Source of the DNA: JARRKC01 sp037388505
GTDB lineage: Bacteria; Acidobacteriota; UBA6911; RPQK01; JAPXNP01
DNA length: 64,000 bases
NCBI GenBank assembly: GCA_037388505.1
Contig: JARRKC010000001.1
Coordinates: forward strand, 1 to 64,000
Direction of reading: 5' to 3'
Shown here: one piece after another, positions 26,118 to 33,992 of the stretch
Position numbering within the stretch: the stretch's first letter is position 1
Layout of the letters: each line of letters opens with the position of its first letter
Program-made: the position numbers and the translations under genes
The notes under the pieces: model-generated
Told to the model about the DNA's origin: nothing
Databases searched by the model: none
The model's input: the letters and a program-made list of their open reading frames with translations, nothing else

Positions 26118-26348
26118 CTACTCGAGGATTTCCAGAACGAAGCGTTTCCGGAGTTTCATGCCAGCCGCGCCCAGAATCGTTCGTATTGCTCGAGCCGTTC
26201 TGCCCTGTTTCCCGATGACTTTCCCCAGATCGGGCTGAGCCACGCGCAGCTCGAGAACCGTAGTCTGCTCCCCTTCGACTTCCGTCACATTCACGTGATC
26301 AGGACTGTCCACCAACGCCTTCGCGATGTCTTCCACTAGCTGTCTCAT
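26118..26348 (-). CDS. khpA: KH-domain RNA-binding protein KhpA
   Basis: A 76-residue single KH-domain protein. The GxxG loop is in LGKVIGKQGRTARAIRTIL. It is the usual companion of rpsP and rimM, formerly YlqC. In firmicutes it acts with KhpB as a small-RNA chaperone. The partner is not in this window. Confidence 0.93.
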   Translation of the reverse strand: MRQLVEDIAKALVDSPDHVNVTEVEGEQTTVLELRVAQPDLGKVIGKQGRTARAIRTILGAAGMKLRKRFVLEILE

Positions 26349-26390
26349 GCTTCCTCCTCGCGGCTCACCCCTGGACTTGGAACCATTGAA

Positions 26391-26672
26391 CTACGCCTGC
26401 CGTTCCAGAACCTCGCTGCCCTGATCGGTCGACTGCTGGTCCCTCGCCCTTCGAACCAGAGTCTTCACCGTCAACGTCGGTTGGGCTCCATTCTGCAACC
26501 AGTAATCGACCCGTTCGAGGTCAAGATGCAACTGAGCCGGCTCCTGCGCTGGGCTGTAGTGTCCGACTATTTCAACGAAACGGCCATCGCGCGGACTTTC
26601 TTTTTCTGCCACAACTACTCTGTAATGGGGATCCTTTTTGGCCCCGGTTCGCGTCAAACGGATTCTAAGCAA
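26391..26672 (-). CDS. rpsP: 30S ribosomal protein S16
   Basis: 93 residues from a TTG start, beginning LLRIRLTRTGAKKDPHYRVVV, the standard S16 N-terminus. The frame is open to 26726, but the TTG at 26672 is preceded by a perfect AGGAGG (26680-26685) with a 7-nt spacing, which decides the start. Later landmarks are GRFVEIVGHYSP and ERVDYWLQNGAQPT. It follows ffh by about 62 bp. Confidence 0.95.
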   Translation of the reverse strand: MLRIRLTRTGAKKDPHYRVVVAEKESPRDGRFVEIVGHYSPAQEPAQLHLDLERVDYWLQNGAQPTLTVKTLVRRARDQQSTDQGSEVLERQA

Positions 26673-26734
26673 CGTAAAGCCTCCTGACAAATAGGGGATT
26701 TTAGCAAATTGGTCAACGAATCCCAATTCAAAAC

Positions 26735-28063
26735 TTACCTGAGCCGGAACTTCGGCAGGGCTTTCCCAAGCAGTCCTTTGCTCATCGTCTTCATCATCTT
26801 GCGCGCCTGAATATACTGTTTGATAAGACGGTTAACCTCCGACACAGGCCGTCCACTACCACGCGCGATTCGTTTTCGACGGGATCCGTCGATGAGTTTG
26901 TGATGGATACGTTCCTTGGGAGTCATCGAGTTAATGATGGCTTCAAAGTGATTTAATTGCTTCTCATCGAACTGCAGGCGGTCCAAACCTTTCAGAGGGC
27001 CGACTTGCGGAAGCATCCCGATGATTTGCTCGAGCGGCCCCAACTTTCGTATCTGCCTGAGTTGATCGCGGAAATCCTCCAGAGTGAACTGGTCCTTCCG
27101 GATTTTGTCGAGAACCTCCTGCGCCTGACGTTCGTCCGCGGCCTCCTCGGCCTTCTCGATCAGGGTCAGAATATCGCCCATCCCAAGGATCCGTCCGGCC
27201 AATCGATCAGGATGGAAAGGCTCAAGTGCGTCGTATTTCTCGCCGACCCCGATGAACTTGATCGGCGTACCCGTCACGGCCCGGATCGACAGGGCCGCTC
27301 CACCCCTGGCATCACCGTCCAGCTTGGTCAGAATGACTCCCGTCAACTCCATCCGCCGGTTGAATTCGCTGGCGGAATTGACGGCGTCTTGCCCGGTCAT
27401 GGCATCCGCGACGAGCAGTGTTTCCTGCGGCTCCACCTCCGCGCGAATCCGCTCGAGCTCATCCATCAGTGCTTCGTCGATATGCAAGCGGCCCGCAGTA
27501 TCGATGATCAGGCTGTCGTAGCCCATGTTGCGGCAGTGCCGCCATGCTTCCGAAGCGATCTCGACCGGATCCCGGCTCTCGCTTTCAAACACCGGAATAT
27601 CAACGGCTCGCCCGATGATGGAAAGCTGCTCGATCGCGGCCGGTCGGTATACGTCGGTGGACACGACCAGCGGCCGGCGTCCTTTTCTCGAGAGCCACAG
27701 AGCCAGTTTTCCCGTCGTTGTGGTCTTGCCGCTGCCCTGGAGTCCCACCATCATGAACACACTCGGCGGCTGTTTCTTGAATTCCAGGGGAACAGGGTCG
27801 CGCCCCAGAAGATCGACCAGCTCATCGCGGACGATCTTGATCACCTGCTGCGCCGGCGTGAGGCTTTCCAGCACGTCCCGCCCCAACGCCTTCTCCCTGA
27901 GGGTCGCCACGAACTCCTTGACAACCTTGAAGTTGACGTCCGCCTCGAGCAGCGCCATCCGGATCTCCCGCATGGTGTCTTGAATGTGACGCTCGGAGAC
28001 CCTTCCCTCACCCTTGAGGTTTCGGAGGGTATGCTGCAGTCGTGAAGAGAGTCCGTCTAACAT
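26735..28063 (-). CDS. ffh: Signal recognition particle protein Ffh
   Basis: SRP54 GTPase of 442 residues that binds 4.5S RNA and signal peptides. The N domain is followed by the G domain: GLQGSGKTTTTGKLA (P-loop, about residues 106-120), DTAGR (G3) and TKLDGDARGG (G4). The methionine-rich M domain starts near 300. It is the first gene of the leftward ffh-rpsP-khpA-rimM-trmD-rplS unit. The small stable 4.5S RNA gene is not seen here. Confidence 0.97.
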   Translation of the reverse strand: MLDGLSSRLQHTLRNLKGEGRVSERHIQDTMREIRMALLEADVNFKVVKEFVATLREKALGRDVLESLTPAQQVIKIVRDELVDLLGRDPVPLEFKKQPPSVFMMVGLQGSGKTTTTGKLALWLSRKGRRPLVVSTDVYRPAAIEQLSIIGRAVDIPVFESESRDPVEIASEAWRHCRNMGYDSLIIDTAGRLHIDEALMDELERIRAEVEPQETLLVADAMTGQDAVNSASEFNRRMELTGVILTKLDGDARGGAALSIRAVTGTPIKFIGVGEKYDALEPFHPDRLAGRILGMGDILTLIEKAEEAADERQAQEVLDKIRKDQFTLEDFRDQLRQIRKLGPLEQIIGMLPQVGPLKGLDRLQFDEKQLNHFEAIINSMTPKERIHHKLIDGSRRKRIARGSGRPVSEVNRLIKQYIQARKMMKTMSKGLLGKALPKFRLR

Positions 28064-28090
28064 AGAATCCCTACAGGGTCGAAATTCGTT

Positions 28091-28120
28091 ATTCTATCGA
28101 TCCTTGGGGAGGGGTGTCAA
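28091..28120 (-). promoter_or_regulatory. Consensus sigma-70 promoter for ffh
   Basis: On the minus strand a -35 TTGACA (28115-28120), an 18-bp spacer and a -10 TAGAAT (28091-28096) put transcription start near 28084, 21 nt from the ffh ATG. The sequence TTGACACCCCT at the -35 is the same as in the tatA promoter (30270 onward). Confidence 0.7.
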
Positions 28121-28135
28121 AGCAGGCGGAGACCG

Positions 28136-28200
28136 GTGTGAAATGCGAAGTCCGAGGCGCAAAGTGCAAAATGCGAAGCGCGAACAAGGGGGATTTGAGA
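28136..28200. repeat. ATGCGAAG / GCGCAAAG-type short repeats in the ffh-selB gap
   Basis: Between divergent ffh and selB, units such as AAATGCGAAG recur with variations (about 28140-28190). They are followed by GTCCGTGTCCGTCCATG near 28228. Related GCGAAGGGCGAAGG units lie at about 54985-55014 on the other strand. The 234-bp gap otherwise only holds the ffh promoter. Confidence 0.5.
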
Positions 28201-28297
28201 TTTATGATTTTTAATTTCCGATTTGGTCCGTGTCCGTCCATGTTCGTCGGTGGTCCGGCCTAACTTCCGGTTCCCCCGGAGTCGCTAGAAAGCGAGA

Positions 28298-30247
28298 TTG
28301 CTCTTGAAAGACCTCATCGTTGGAACAGCCGGACATATTGATCATGGCAAGACGGCTCTTGTCCAGGCCCTTACGGGAATCGACACGGATCGCTTGATCG
28401 AAGAGAAGCGGCGCGGCATCACCATCGACATCGGTTTTGCACACATGGAGCTCGGTGACTACCGGATCGGATTCATCGACGTTCCCGGCCATGAGAAGTT
28501 CGTTAAGAACATGCTGGCCGGAATCGGCGGCATCCACCTGCTCCTGTTCGTCGTCGCCGCAGATGAGTCCGTGATGCCGCAGACTGTTGAGCACCTCCAA
28601 ATCTGCAAGCTCCTTCACATTCCCCAAGGCATCATAGTCCTGACCAAGAGCGGTCTGGTGGACGAGGAGTTGATAGCGGTCGTCCGTCAGGAAGTCACAG
28701 AATTGGTGCGTGGGAGCTTCCTCGAGGGAGCTCCCCTTGTGGCTGTGGACAGCCTGTCAGGCGATGGCATCGACGAGCTCAGACAAACCATGCTTCGGGA
28801 GATTCAGGCGCTTCCACGAGGGGACCTGGATCGACGGATCGAGGACAGGGTTTTCCGGCTGCCCGTCGACCGCGTCTTTACGATTCGCGGCTTCGGCACG
28901 GTCGTCACCGGTACCGCGATCTCAGGGTCGCTTCGTCGGGATGAGCCGGTTCAGATTCTCCCGGGCAACTTCCAAAGCAAGGTCAGAAGCATCGAGATCT
29001 TTGGCGAAGCGGCCGAGCGAGCCGATGCGGGTCAGCGCACTGCCCTGAATCTTCCCAATGTCGCGAGATCGGATCTGCGCCGCGGAATGACGGTCTGTGC
29101 GGAGAATTCGCTCCGGAGCGGGATGACTGCAAACGTCCAGCTCGAGCTTCTCGCCGACAGCCCCAGTCGCCTACGACATCGGATGCCCATCCGTTTTCAC
29201 CATGGCAGTGCCGAGATGATCGCACACACCTACCTTTTTGATCGGACCGAGCTGAAACCCGGGGAAACGGCGATCGTCCAACTTCGCCTCGAGGAGCCGG
29301 CGGTTTTGCTGCCGGGCGACCCCTTCATCGTGCGGCGCTATTCACCTCTGATCACGATCGGCGGTGGAGTGATCCTCGACAACGACCCGCCGCGGCTTCG
29401 GCGCCGACAGGTTGCGCCGTTGCTCGAGGAATACCGGGAACTCCTGCCTCGGCTCATCCAAGGTGGGCGAGGGGCCCAGCGGCTCCTGCTGGCCCAGAGA
29501 ATCCGGCGCCAAGGAGTGCGTTCCGTTGCATTGGGCGACCTGGTTGCCGCAACGGGACTGAAGCAGTCTGTGATCCTCGAGCTGCTTGGCGAAATGGAGG
29601 GCATCGGCGTCATCGCGCAGGAACCGACCCTCATCATCGACTTGTCGGTGGTCGATGGATTGGCGGAGCAGCTCCGTCTGGCTCTCGACAGCTACCATGC
29701 CCGTCATCCTCTGGCCGCCGGTATGCCCCGCGAGGAACTGCGGGAGCGATTCCTGACCGGCGCACCCGCCCAGGTCGTGCAGTTTGTGCTGGACGAACTC
29801 CAGCAGCGGGGGATCATCGACGTTCGCGCGGGGAATGTTGCGCTGGCGGGTTCCACCGTTCGACTCAGCGAGGAACAGGAACGCCTCAGAGAGAGGCTTC
29901 TGGGGAGCCTTCGAAAGAATCCCTTTCAGTCTCCCGGTCCCACACTGCTGGCAAAGCAGATCGGAGAGCCCGTCGAACCGGTTCGCAACCTCTTCTACTA
30001 CCTCATTGAGTCCGGAGAGATCCTCAAGGTCTCAGAGGAGCTGGTCGTTCTGCCGGAACAGCTCGATGACCTGGTGACTCGGCTGCGGAACGAGTTTCCA
30101 GAGGGACGCACCATCACAGTTCCGGAATTCAAGGACGTCCTCGGACTCAGTCGCAAATATGCGATTCCGGTCCTGGAGTATCTGGACCGCATTCGCGTGA
30201 CCCGACGGCGGGGGGACGGTCGGACCCTCGTGGAGAACAAAAGCTGA
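28298..30247 (+). CDS. selB: Selenocysteine-specific elongation factor SelB
   Basis: GTPase that delivers Sec-tRNA to UGA codons, 649 residues. EF-Tu-like domains carry GTAGHIDHGKTALVQALTG (G1), RRGITIDIGFAHM, DVPGHEKF (G3) and VLTKSGLVD (G4). The C-terminal winged-helix repeats that bind the SECIS RNA span about residues 380-649. TTG starts at 28298 and 28304 are both possible, and 28304 (MKDLIVGTAGHIDHGK) fits the family better. selA, selC and selD are not seen, and no selenoprotein gene is obvious in the window. Confidence 0.94.
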   Translation: MLLKDLIVGTAGHIDHGKTALVQALTGIDTDRLIEEKRRGITIDIGFAHMELGDYRIGFIDVPGHEKFVKNMLAGIGGIHLLLFVVAADESVMPQTVEHLQICKLLHIPQGIIVLTKSGLVDEELIAVVRQEVTELVRGSFLEGAPLVAVDSLSGDGIDELRQTMLREIQALPRGDLDRRIEDRVFRLPVDRVFTIRGFGTVVTGTAISGSLRRDEPVQILPGNFQSKVRSIEIFGEAAERADAGQRTALNLPNVARSDLRRGMTVCAENSLRSGMTANVQLELLADSPSRLRHRMPIRFHHGSAEMIAHTYLFDRTELKPGETAIVQLRLEEPAVLLPGDPFIVRRYSPLITIGGGVILDNDPPRLRRRQVAPLLEEYRELLPRLIQGGRGAQRLLLAQRIRRQGVRSVALGDLVAATGLKQSVILELLGEMEGIGVIAQEPTLIIDLSVVDGLAEQLRLALDSYHARHPLAAGMPREELRERFLTGAPAQVVQFVLDELQQRGIIDVRAGNVALAGSTVRLSEEQERLRERLLGSLRKNPFQSPGPTLLAKQIGEPVEPVRNLFYYLIESGEILKVSEELVVLPEQLDDLVTRLRNEFPEGRTITVPEFKDVLGLSRKYAIPVLEYLDRIRVTRRRGDGRTLVENKS

Positions 30248-30269
30248 ATCAGCGTGTCCGGCGGCTTGT

Positions 30270-30299
30270 TTGACACCCCTTCGAGCGAAGTCGTATGAT
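30270..30299 (+). promoter_or_regulatory. Consensus sigma-70 promoter for tatA
   Basis: -35 TTGACA (30270-30275), 18-bp spacer, -10 TATGAT (30294-30299). Transcription would begin near 30306, 17 nt before the tatA ATG. It lies between the selB stop and tatA, so tatA has its own promoter. Confidence 0.7.
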
Positions 30300-30322
30300 G
30301 GCTTTCGGAGACAAATAACCTC

Positions 30323-30499
30323 ATGATGGGTCTTGGTGTTCCAGAACTGCTTATAATCCTCGTCATCGTGGTCGTGCTGTTCGGTGCGAGCCGGCTGCCG
30401 CAGATCGGCAGGGGTCTCGGCGAAGGCATATCGAACTTCAAGCGATCGCTTAAGTCCGGACAGGACGCCGCGGAAGACGAATCCAAAACCAAACCGTAG
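30323..30499 (+). CDS. tatA: Sec-independent protein translocase subunit TatA/E
   Basis: A 58-residue protein with one N-terminal helix (VPELLIILVIVVVLFGAS), the hinge FGASRLPQIGRGLGEGI, an amphipathic helix and a charged tail. This is a complete TatA-type subunit of the twin-arginine export channel. ATG at 30323 or 30326. The tatB/tatC partners are not in the window. Its likely clients here include DsrO. Confidence 0.92.
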   Translation: MMGLGVPELLIILVIVVVLFGASRLPQIGRGLGEGISNFKRSLKSGQDAAEDESKTKP

Positions 30500-30533
30500 T
30501 CCTTCTCTTCGCGGACGTGCTGTCTGGCGTTTC

Positions 30534-31916
30534 TCAGAGCGTAAAGCGCCGCAGTACTCTCAGTCCACGTCGCCAGTCAGAGTTGATGCCAACGCATTCG
30601 AATCGGACTGCCGTGTCCAGATAGCTCCGCAGTACCGGCATCACGGGGTGAAATTCGAACAGCGGAGAGACCAGGTACAGTAGCGGCGGCTCGGGTGAAA
30701 GCTCGGTCCTCGGAAAGTACCCGGCCTGTTCGAAGTCCCGGCCCGCCAGATGGCGCCGGACACGGTCCCAGTAATCGAGTCCCTGGAGGAGCAAGCCGAT
30801 TTCACGTCTCGGCTTGAGCTCGATCACCACCAGTCTGCCGGCCTGGGTGGCGGTCAAGATGTCGAGAACCTTCCGATCTCCTTCGATGAAGGTTGGTACC
30901 TGACAGTACACGGTATCCAGGCAGTCCGCATGGATTCTTCGATGTGCGCGAATCACGAGACTCTCCAGCCAGCGCTCTCGTCCGGAGCGATAGTAGGGAC
31001 TGCGAATCGACGGCGGAGGCCAGTTCCGAAGTCGTCCAACCTCCTCGAGGTGCCGCTCCCACGCCTTTGCTCCGGCCGATCTGAGCCTGGTCGGATGCTT
31101 CCAGTCGAACATCAAGTCTCCAGCCGGGTGATACCACAGCACGGGGAGCCCCCGCAGGGACAGCTCCCAGCGCCCCGACCTAAACATCAGGTCCAGGTCG
31201 GGAAAGGATCGTGAGAGTTGGAGGAGTGGTTCGGGCGGTGGGGAGTCGAGAGGAAACATGACGTAAGGTGAGCTGGTCGAACTCTTACTGCGCTCGCGCG
31301 GGAAAATCTGTCTCACGCGGCCCTGAGGCGAATAGCTGTAGCAAGTCACCGGGATGCGAACTCGCCCGATGAGTTCGGTGATGTAGTCCCCCCAAGTCTC
31401 CGGGATGAGCAGTACGGCCCCCTCGGCCGCTCGAAGTCGATCCCACCAGAGCACCAGACTGCAAAGCAGGCGTGCCCCCATGTGCGCCGGCGCCCATTGC
31501 AGAGCTCCCATCACGGCCAGCCGTCCTCTCGCGCCGCTGCTGGCCTGCCATCTCACGAAAGGCAAGGCCCGCGATCCCCGAACCCCTGAAGACGGGCGGG
31601 TCATCCGACAAGGTCCGATCGCCTGCGCTGCAATCGACTGAAGACGTTCGATCTCTTCGCTACGCAGAAGCCGCAGATCCAGATCCTTCGGTACTCTCAG
31701 TCGGGCTCCCCCTTGGCAAAGAAGCTCCAGAGAGTACCCGAGGTTGCGCACTTCCTCGATTCTCTTCCAGCATCCCCCGACTCGCGCCCTCGCCGGTAAG
31801 AGACGCAGATCGGATCGATGTGCAGGATTCCGCCTGAGGTATTCTCTTAGAACGTCCAGACTGGTCTGATCCATTTGCCAGAGTCCCCTTCCTTCTATTA
31901 ACGTTTGGGGCGACAT
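30534..31916 (-). CDS. Hypothetical protein with PD-(D/E)XK nuclease-like C-terminus
   Basis: A 460-residue protein of unknown function. Residues about 355-400 read DILTATQAGRLVVIELKPRR, an Asp followed by a beta strand ending in E-x-K, as in the PD-(D/E)XK nuclease fold, including NucS/EndoMS and Holliday-junction-type families. The rest is unfamiliar, basic and Arg-rich. The ATG at 31916 is chosen; the frame is open to 32177, but that overlaps the start of the divergent crotonase gene. ATG 31874 is an alternative. It is convergent with tatA. Confidence 0.6.
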   Translation of the reverse strand: MSPQTLIEGRGLWQMDQTSLDVLREYLRRNPAHRSDLRLLPARARVGGCWKRIEEVRNLGYSLELLCQGGARLRVPKDLDLRLLRSEEIERLQSIAAQAIGPCRMTRPSSGVRGSRALPFVRWQASSGARGRLAVMGALQWAPAHMGARLLCSLVLWWDRLRAAEGAVLLIPETWGDYITELIGRVRIPVTCYSYSPQGRVRQIFPRERSKSSTSSPYVMFPLDSPPPEPLLQLSRSFPDLDLMFRSGRWELSLRGLPVLWYHPAGDLMFDWKHPTRLRSAGAKAWERHLEEVGRLRNWPPPSIRSPYYRSGRERWLESLVIRAHRRIHADCLDTVYCQVPTFIEGDRKVLDILTATQAGRLVVIELKPRREIGLLLQGLDYWDRVRRHLAGRDFEQAGYFPRTELSPEPPLLYLVSPLFEFHPVMPVLRSYLDTAVRFECVGINSDWRRGLRVLRRFTL

Positions 31917-31992
31917 GAACTGCGAAGCGGTTCCCCCTTTTTCTTCGGAGTTCTCAACGAGACAATGCACGGGTGGGTGCGGGAGGTAGAGA

Positions 31993-32775
31993 GTGTCCAC
32001 CTTTCTGAGTGAGCGAATCGAAGACCGCGTCGTGACGATCACTCTCCGATGCCCGGAGGTCCTGAACTCGTACGACCTGGAAATGCTGGCACAGTTGCAG
32101 GAGGCGATCGTGCGCCTCTCGGAGCGAGAGGACATCCGGGTCGTGGTCCTGACCGGGTCGGGTACGGCCTTTTGCACGGGTGCCCGCCTGAGGTTTCTGC
32201 TCGAGGCGCTGGAAGCCGATAATGTGCGCTCGTTGAAGCGCCTGGCCGAGACAACCCGCGAACTGTTTCTCCTGGTGAGGAGGCTTCCTCAGTTCACGAT
32301 TGCGTCTGTCAACGGACTGGCCGTCGATGGCGGCCTCAATCTGGCGCTGTCCTGCGACTATGCCGTCGCCGCCGAGCAGGCTCAGTTCGGATACCCGTTC
32401 GGCCAGGTCGGTTTGTCGCCCGACGTGGGCACGGCGATGCTCCTTGCCCCGCTTTTCACGCACGTGCAGGCGCTGCAGTTTCTGCTGGCCGGCCGCCTCG
32501 TCGGTTCGGCGGAAGCGCGCCGCCTGGGGCTGGTGCAGGAGATCGCTCCCGAGAAGGAACTGATTCGACGAACGCTCTCCATGGCGTCATGGGCCTCACG
32601 CCTGCCGCCGGTCGTCGTGCGCGGCCTCAAACGAAATCTTCAACGAGCTTCGCGTCAATCGTCGTCGCTGGAGGGAGAGGTGGAGGCCCGAATCCGCTGT
32701 CTGCTGAGTGAGGATTTCCGCGAAGGAGTGGAGGCATTTCTGGAGAATCGCCGTCCCCGCTTCCGAGGCCAATAG
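31993..32775 (+). CDS. Enoyl-CoA hydratase/isomerase-family protein (crotonase fold)
   Basis: 260 residues of the crotonase superfamily. The oxyanion-hole regions are GTAFCTGARLRF and ASVNGLAVDGGLNLALSCDYAVAA. The position of the classic hydratase glutamate in GGGCEL is not kept (here GGLNL), while an Asp is present in GLSPDVGTAML, as in PaaG-type enoyl-CoA isomerases. So isomerase is a better guess than hydratase. Start GTG at 31993. It stands alone, divergent from the nuclease-like gene. Confidence 0.8.
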   Translation: MSTFLSERIEDRVVTITLRCPEVLNSYDLEMLAQLQEAIVRLSEREDIRVVVLTGSGTAFCTGARLRFLLEALEADNVRSLKRLAETTRELFLLVRRLPQFTIASVNGLAVDGGLNLALSCDYAVAAEQAQFGYPFGQVGLSPDVGTAMLLAPLFTHVQALQFLLAGRLVGSAEARRLGLVQEIAPEKELIRRTLSMASWASRLPPVVVRGLKRNLQRASRQSSSLEGEVEARIRCLLSEDFREGVEAFLENRRPRFRGQ

Positions 32776-32845
32776 CGCCGCCTGCCTGACCGGGGTCCGA
32801 TGAGGTATTCTGACGGTCTGGAAAATCGACGAAGCATCGAGATTT

Positions 32846-32873
32846 GTTCCGAGTTCCGAGTTCCGAGTTTCGG
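32846..32873. repeat. GTTCCGA x3 tandem heptamer repeat
   Basis: Three exact GTTCCGA units (32846-32866) then GTTTCGG. It is the clearest copy of the dispersed heptamer family. It lies in the 150-bp gap between the crotonase and the lipoprotein gene, where I see nothing else. Confidence 0.65.
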
Positions 32874-32925
32874 TTTCGAGAGTTGCCGCAACCCGAAACG
32901 ACGAGGTAGGACCTTCTAATAGGAC

Positions 32926-33861
32926 GTGACACAGATGAGTCTGAGCATTTACACACGGCACATGAGAATTCGAGAGATTGTCTGGAGCGTCACCTTCGCG
33001 ATCATCGCCTCATCCTGCGGCTCTGCCGATCAGTCAAAGGCGCGCACTGCCGGCGATGAGCCGGCAGCCACCGTCCAAAAGAGCAGCATGACGGCGCCTC
33101 CGCCACGCGTGGAGATGGCCGAAGTCTCCGGGGGAATGTTCATCTACGGGGCGACCGAAGACCAGTTTCAGATCTATCTCGCACAATCGCGCGTCGGTTT
33201 TCCGGGTATGCAGGAACTCCTTCACAAAGCGCTCGTGATTCCTCCTCAGTCTCTGAGCTTGTCCGACTTTTGGATGGACGAGTTCGAAGTCACGAACCGG
33301 CAGTTCGCCGAGTTTCTGGCCAACACCGGCTATCAACCCACATCCGCGGTTGGTTTCCTCCAGAATTGGGAAGCGGCCCAGTATCCGGAATGGGCCGCCG
33401 ACTTCCCCGTCGTCTGGGTTTCGGTAGAGGATGCTCAGGCCTATTGCCACTGGCGGGGAGCGCGTCTTCCTACCGACCAGGAGTGGGAGAAGGCGTTTCG
33501 CGGTCCATCGGGCCGTCTCTTCCCGTGGGGGAACAAATCACCGGATCCCGACACCACCAATGCGGGTTCAGGCAAGGTCGAGCCGGTCGGTAATCGCCCT
33601 GGAGATTGCTCTCAATACGGGATCTACGACTTGGCGGGAAACGTCTCAGAGCTCATCGGCAGTCAGGTCGACTACGACGGGGGCCGTAGCTACGTCATCC
33701 GGGGCGGATCATTCCGAGATGGGGTCCAGAGTCTCCTCGGATTCCATCGTCACCTGGGTGTGTCGGAAAACGATCGCTCCGAGTCGGTGGGGTTCCGCTG
33801 CGTCAGTGATCGCCAACCGCAGACGGTCGAGAATCGGCCGGCAGCCGCGGGAACCCACTGA
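32926..33861 (+). CDS. Lipoprotein with formylglycine-enzyme-like (SUMF1) fold
   Basis: A 311-residue protein with a lipoprotein signal (MRIREIVWSVTFAIIASSC, lipobox IASSC, from the ATG at 32962). The FGE/SUMF1 domain has PQSLSLSDFWMDEFEVTNRQ, PVVWVSVEDAQAYCHWRGAR, RLPTDQEWEKAFRG and YGIYDLAGNVSE. The end is SVGFRCV. Of the paired catalytic cysteines of true formylglycine enzymes only the second position is kept (HRHLGV stands where the first is expected), so sulfatase activation is unlikely. A binding role or other function is possible. GTG 32926, ATG 32935 and ATG 32962 are alternative starts. Confidence 0.75.
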   Translation: MTQMSLSIYTRHMRIREIVWSVTFAIIASSCGSADQSKARTAGDEPAATVQKSSMTAPPPRVEMAEVSGGMFIYGATEDQFQIYLAQSRVGFPGMQELLHKALVIPPQSLSLSDFWMDEFEVTNRQFAEFLANTGYQPTSAVGFLQNWEAAQYPEWAADFPVVWVSVEDAQAYCHWRGARLPTDQEWEKAFRGPSGRLFPWGNKSPDPDTTNAGSGKVEPVGNRPGDCSQYGIYDLAGNVSELIGSQVDYDGGRSYVIRGGSFRDGVQSLLGFHRHLGVSENDRSESVGFRCVSDRQPQTVENRPAAAGTH

Positions 33862-33992
33862 CTCTCGAGCCCCCTGCGAGGCAACCCGAGGCCGTCGATG
33901 AAGTTCTTTCCGGCGCCCCGTTGGGCTACGTCGACTCTTCTCAGCGTCGAGGCGGTCAGGTGGAATCGCGTCCAGCGCCCGACTGCCCCGTC

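Noticed and set aside
32926..33861. True formylglycine-generating enzyme
   Set aside because: The first of the paired catalytic cysteines is not present, and no sulfatase gene is seen near.
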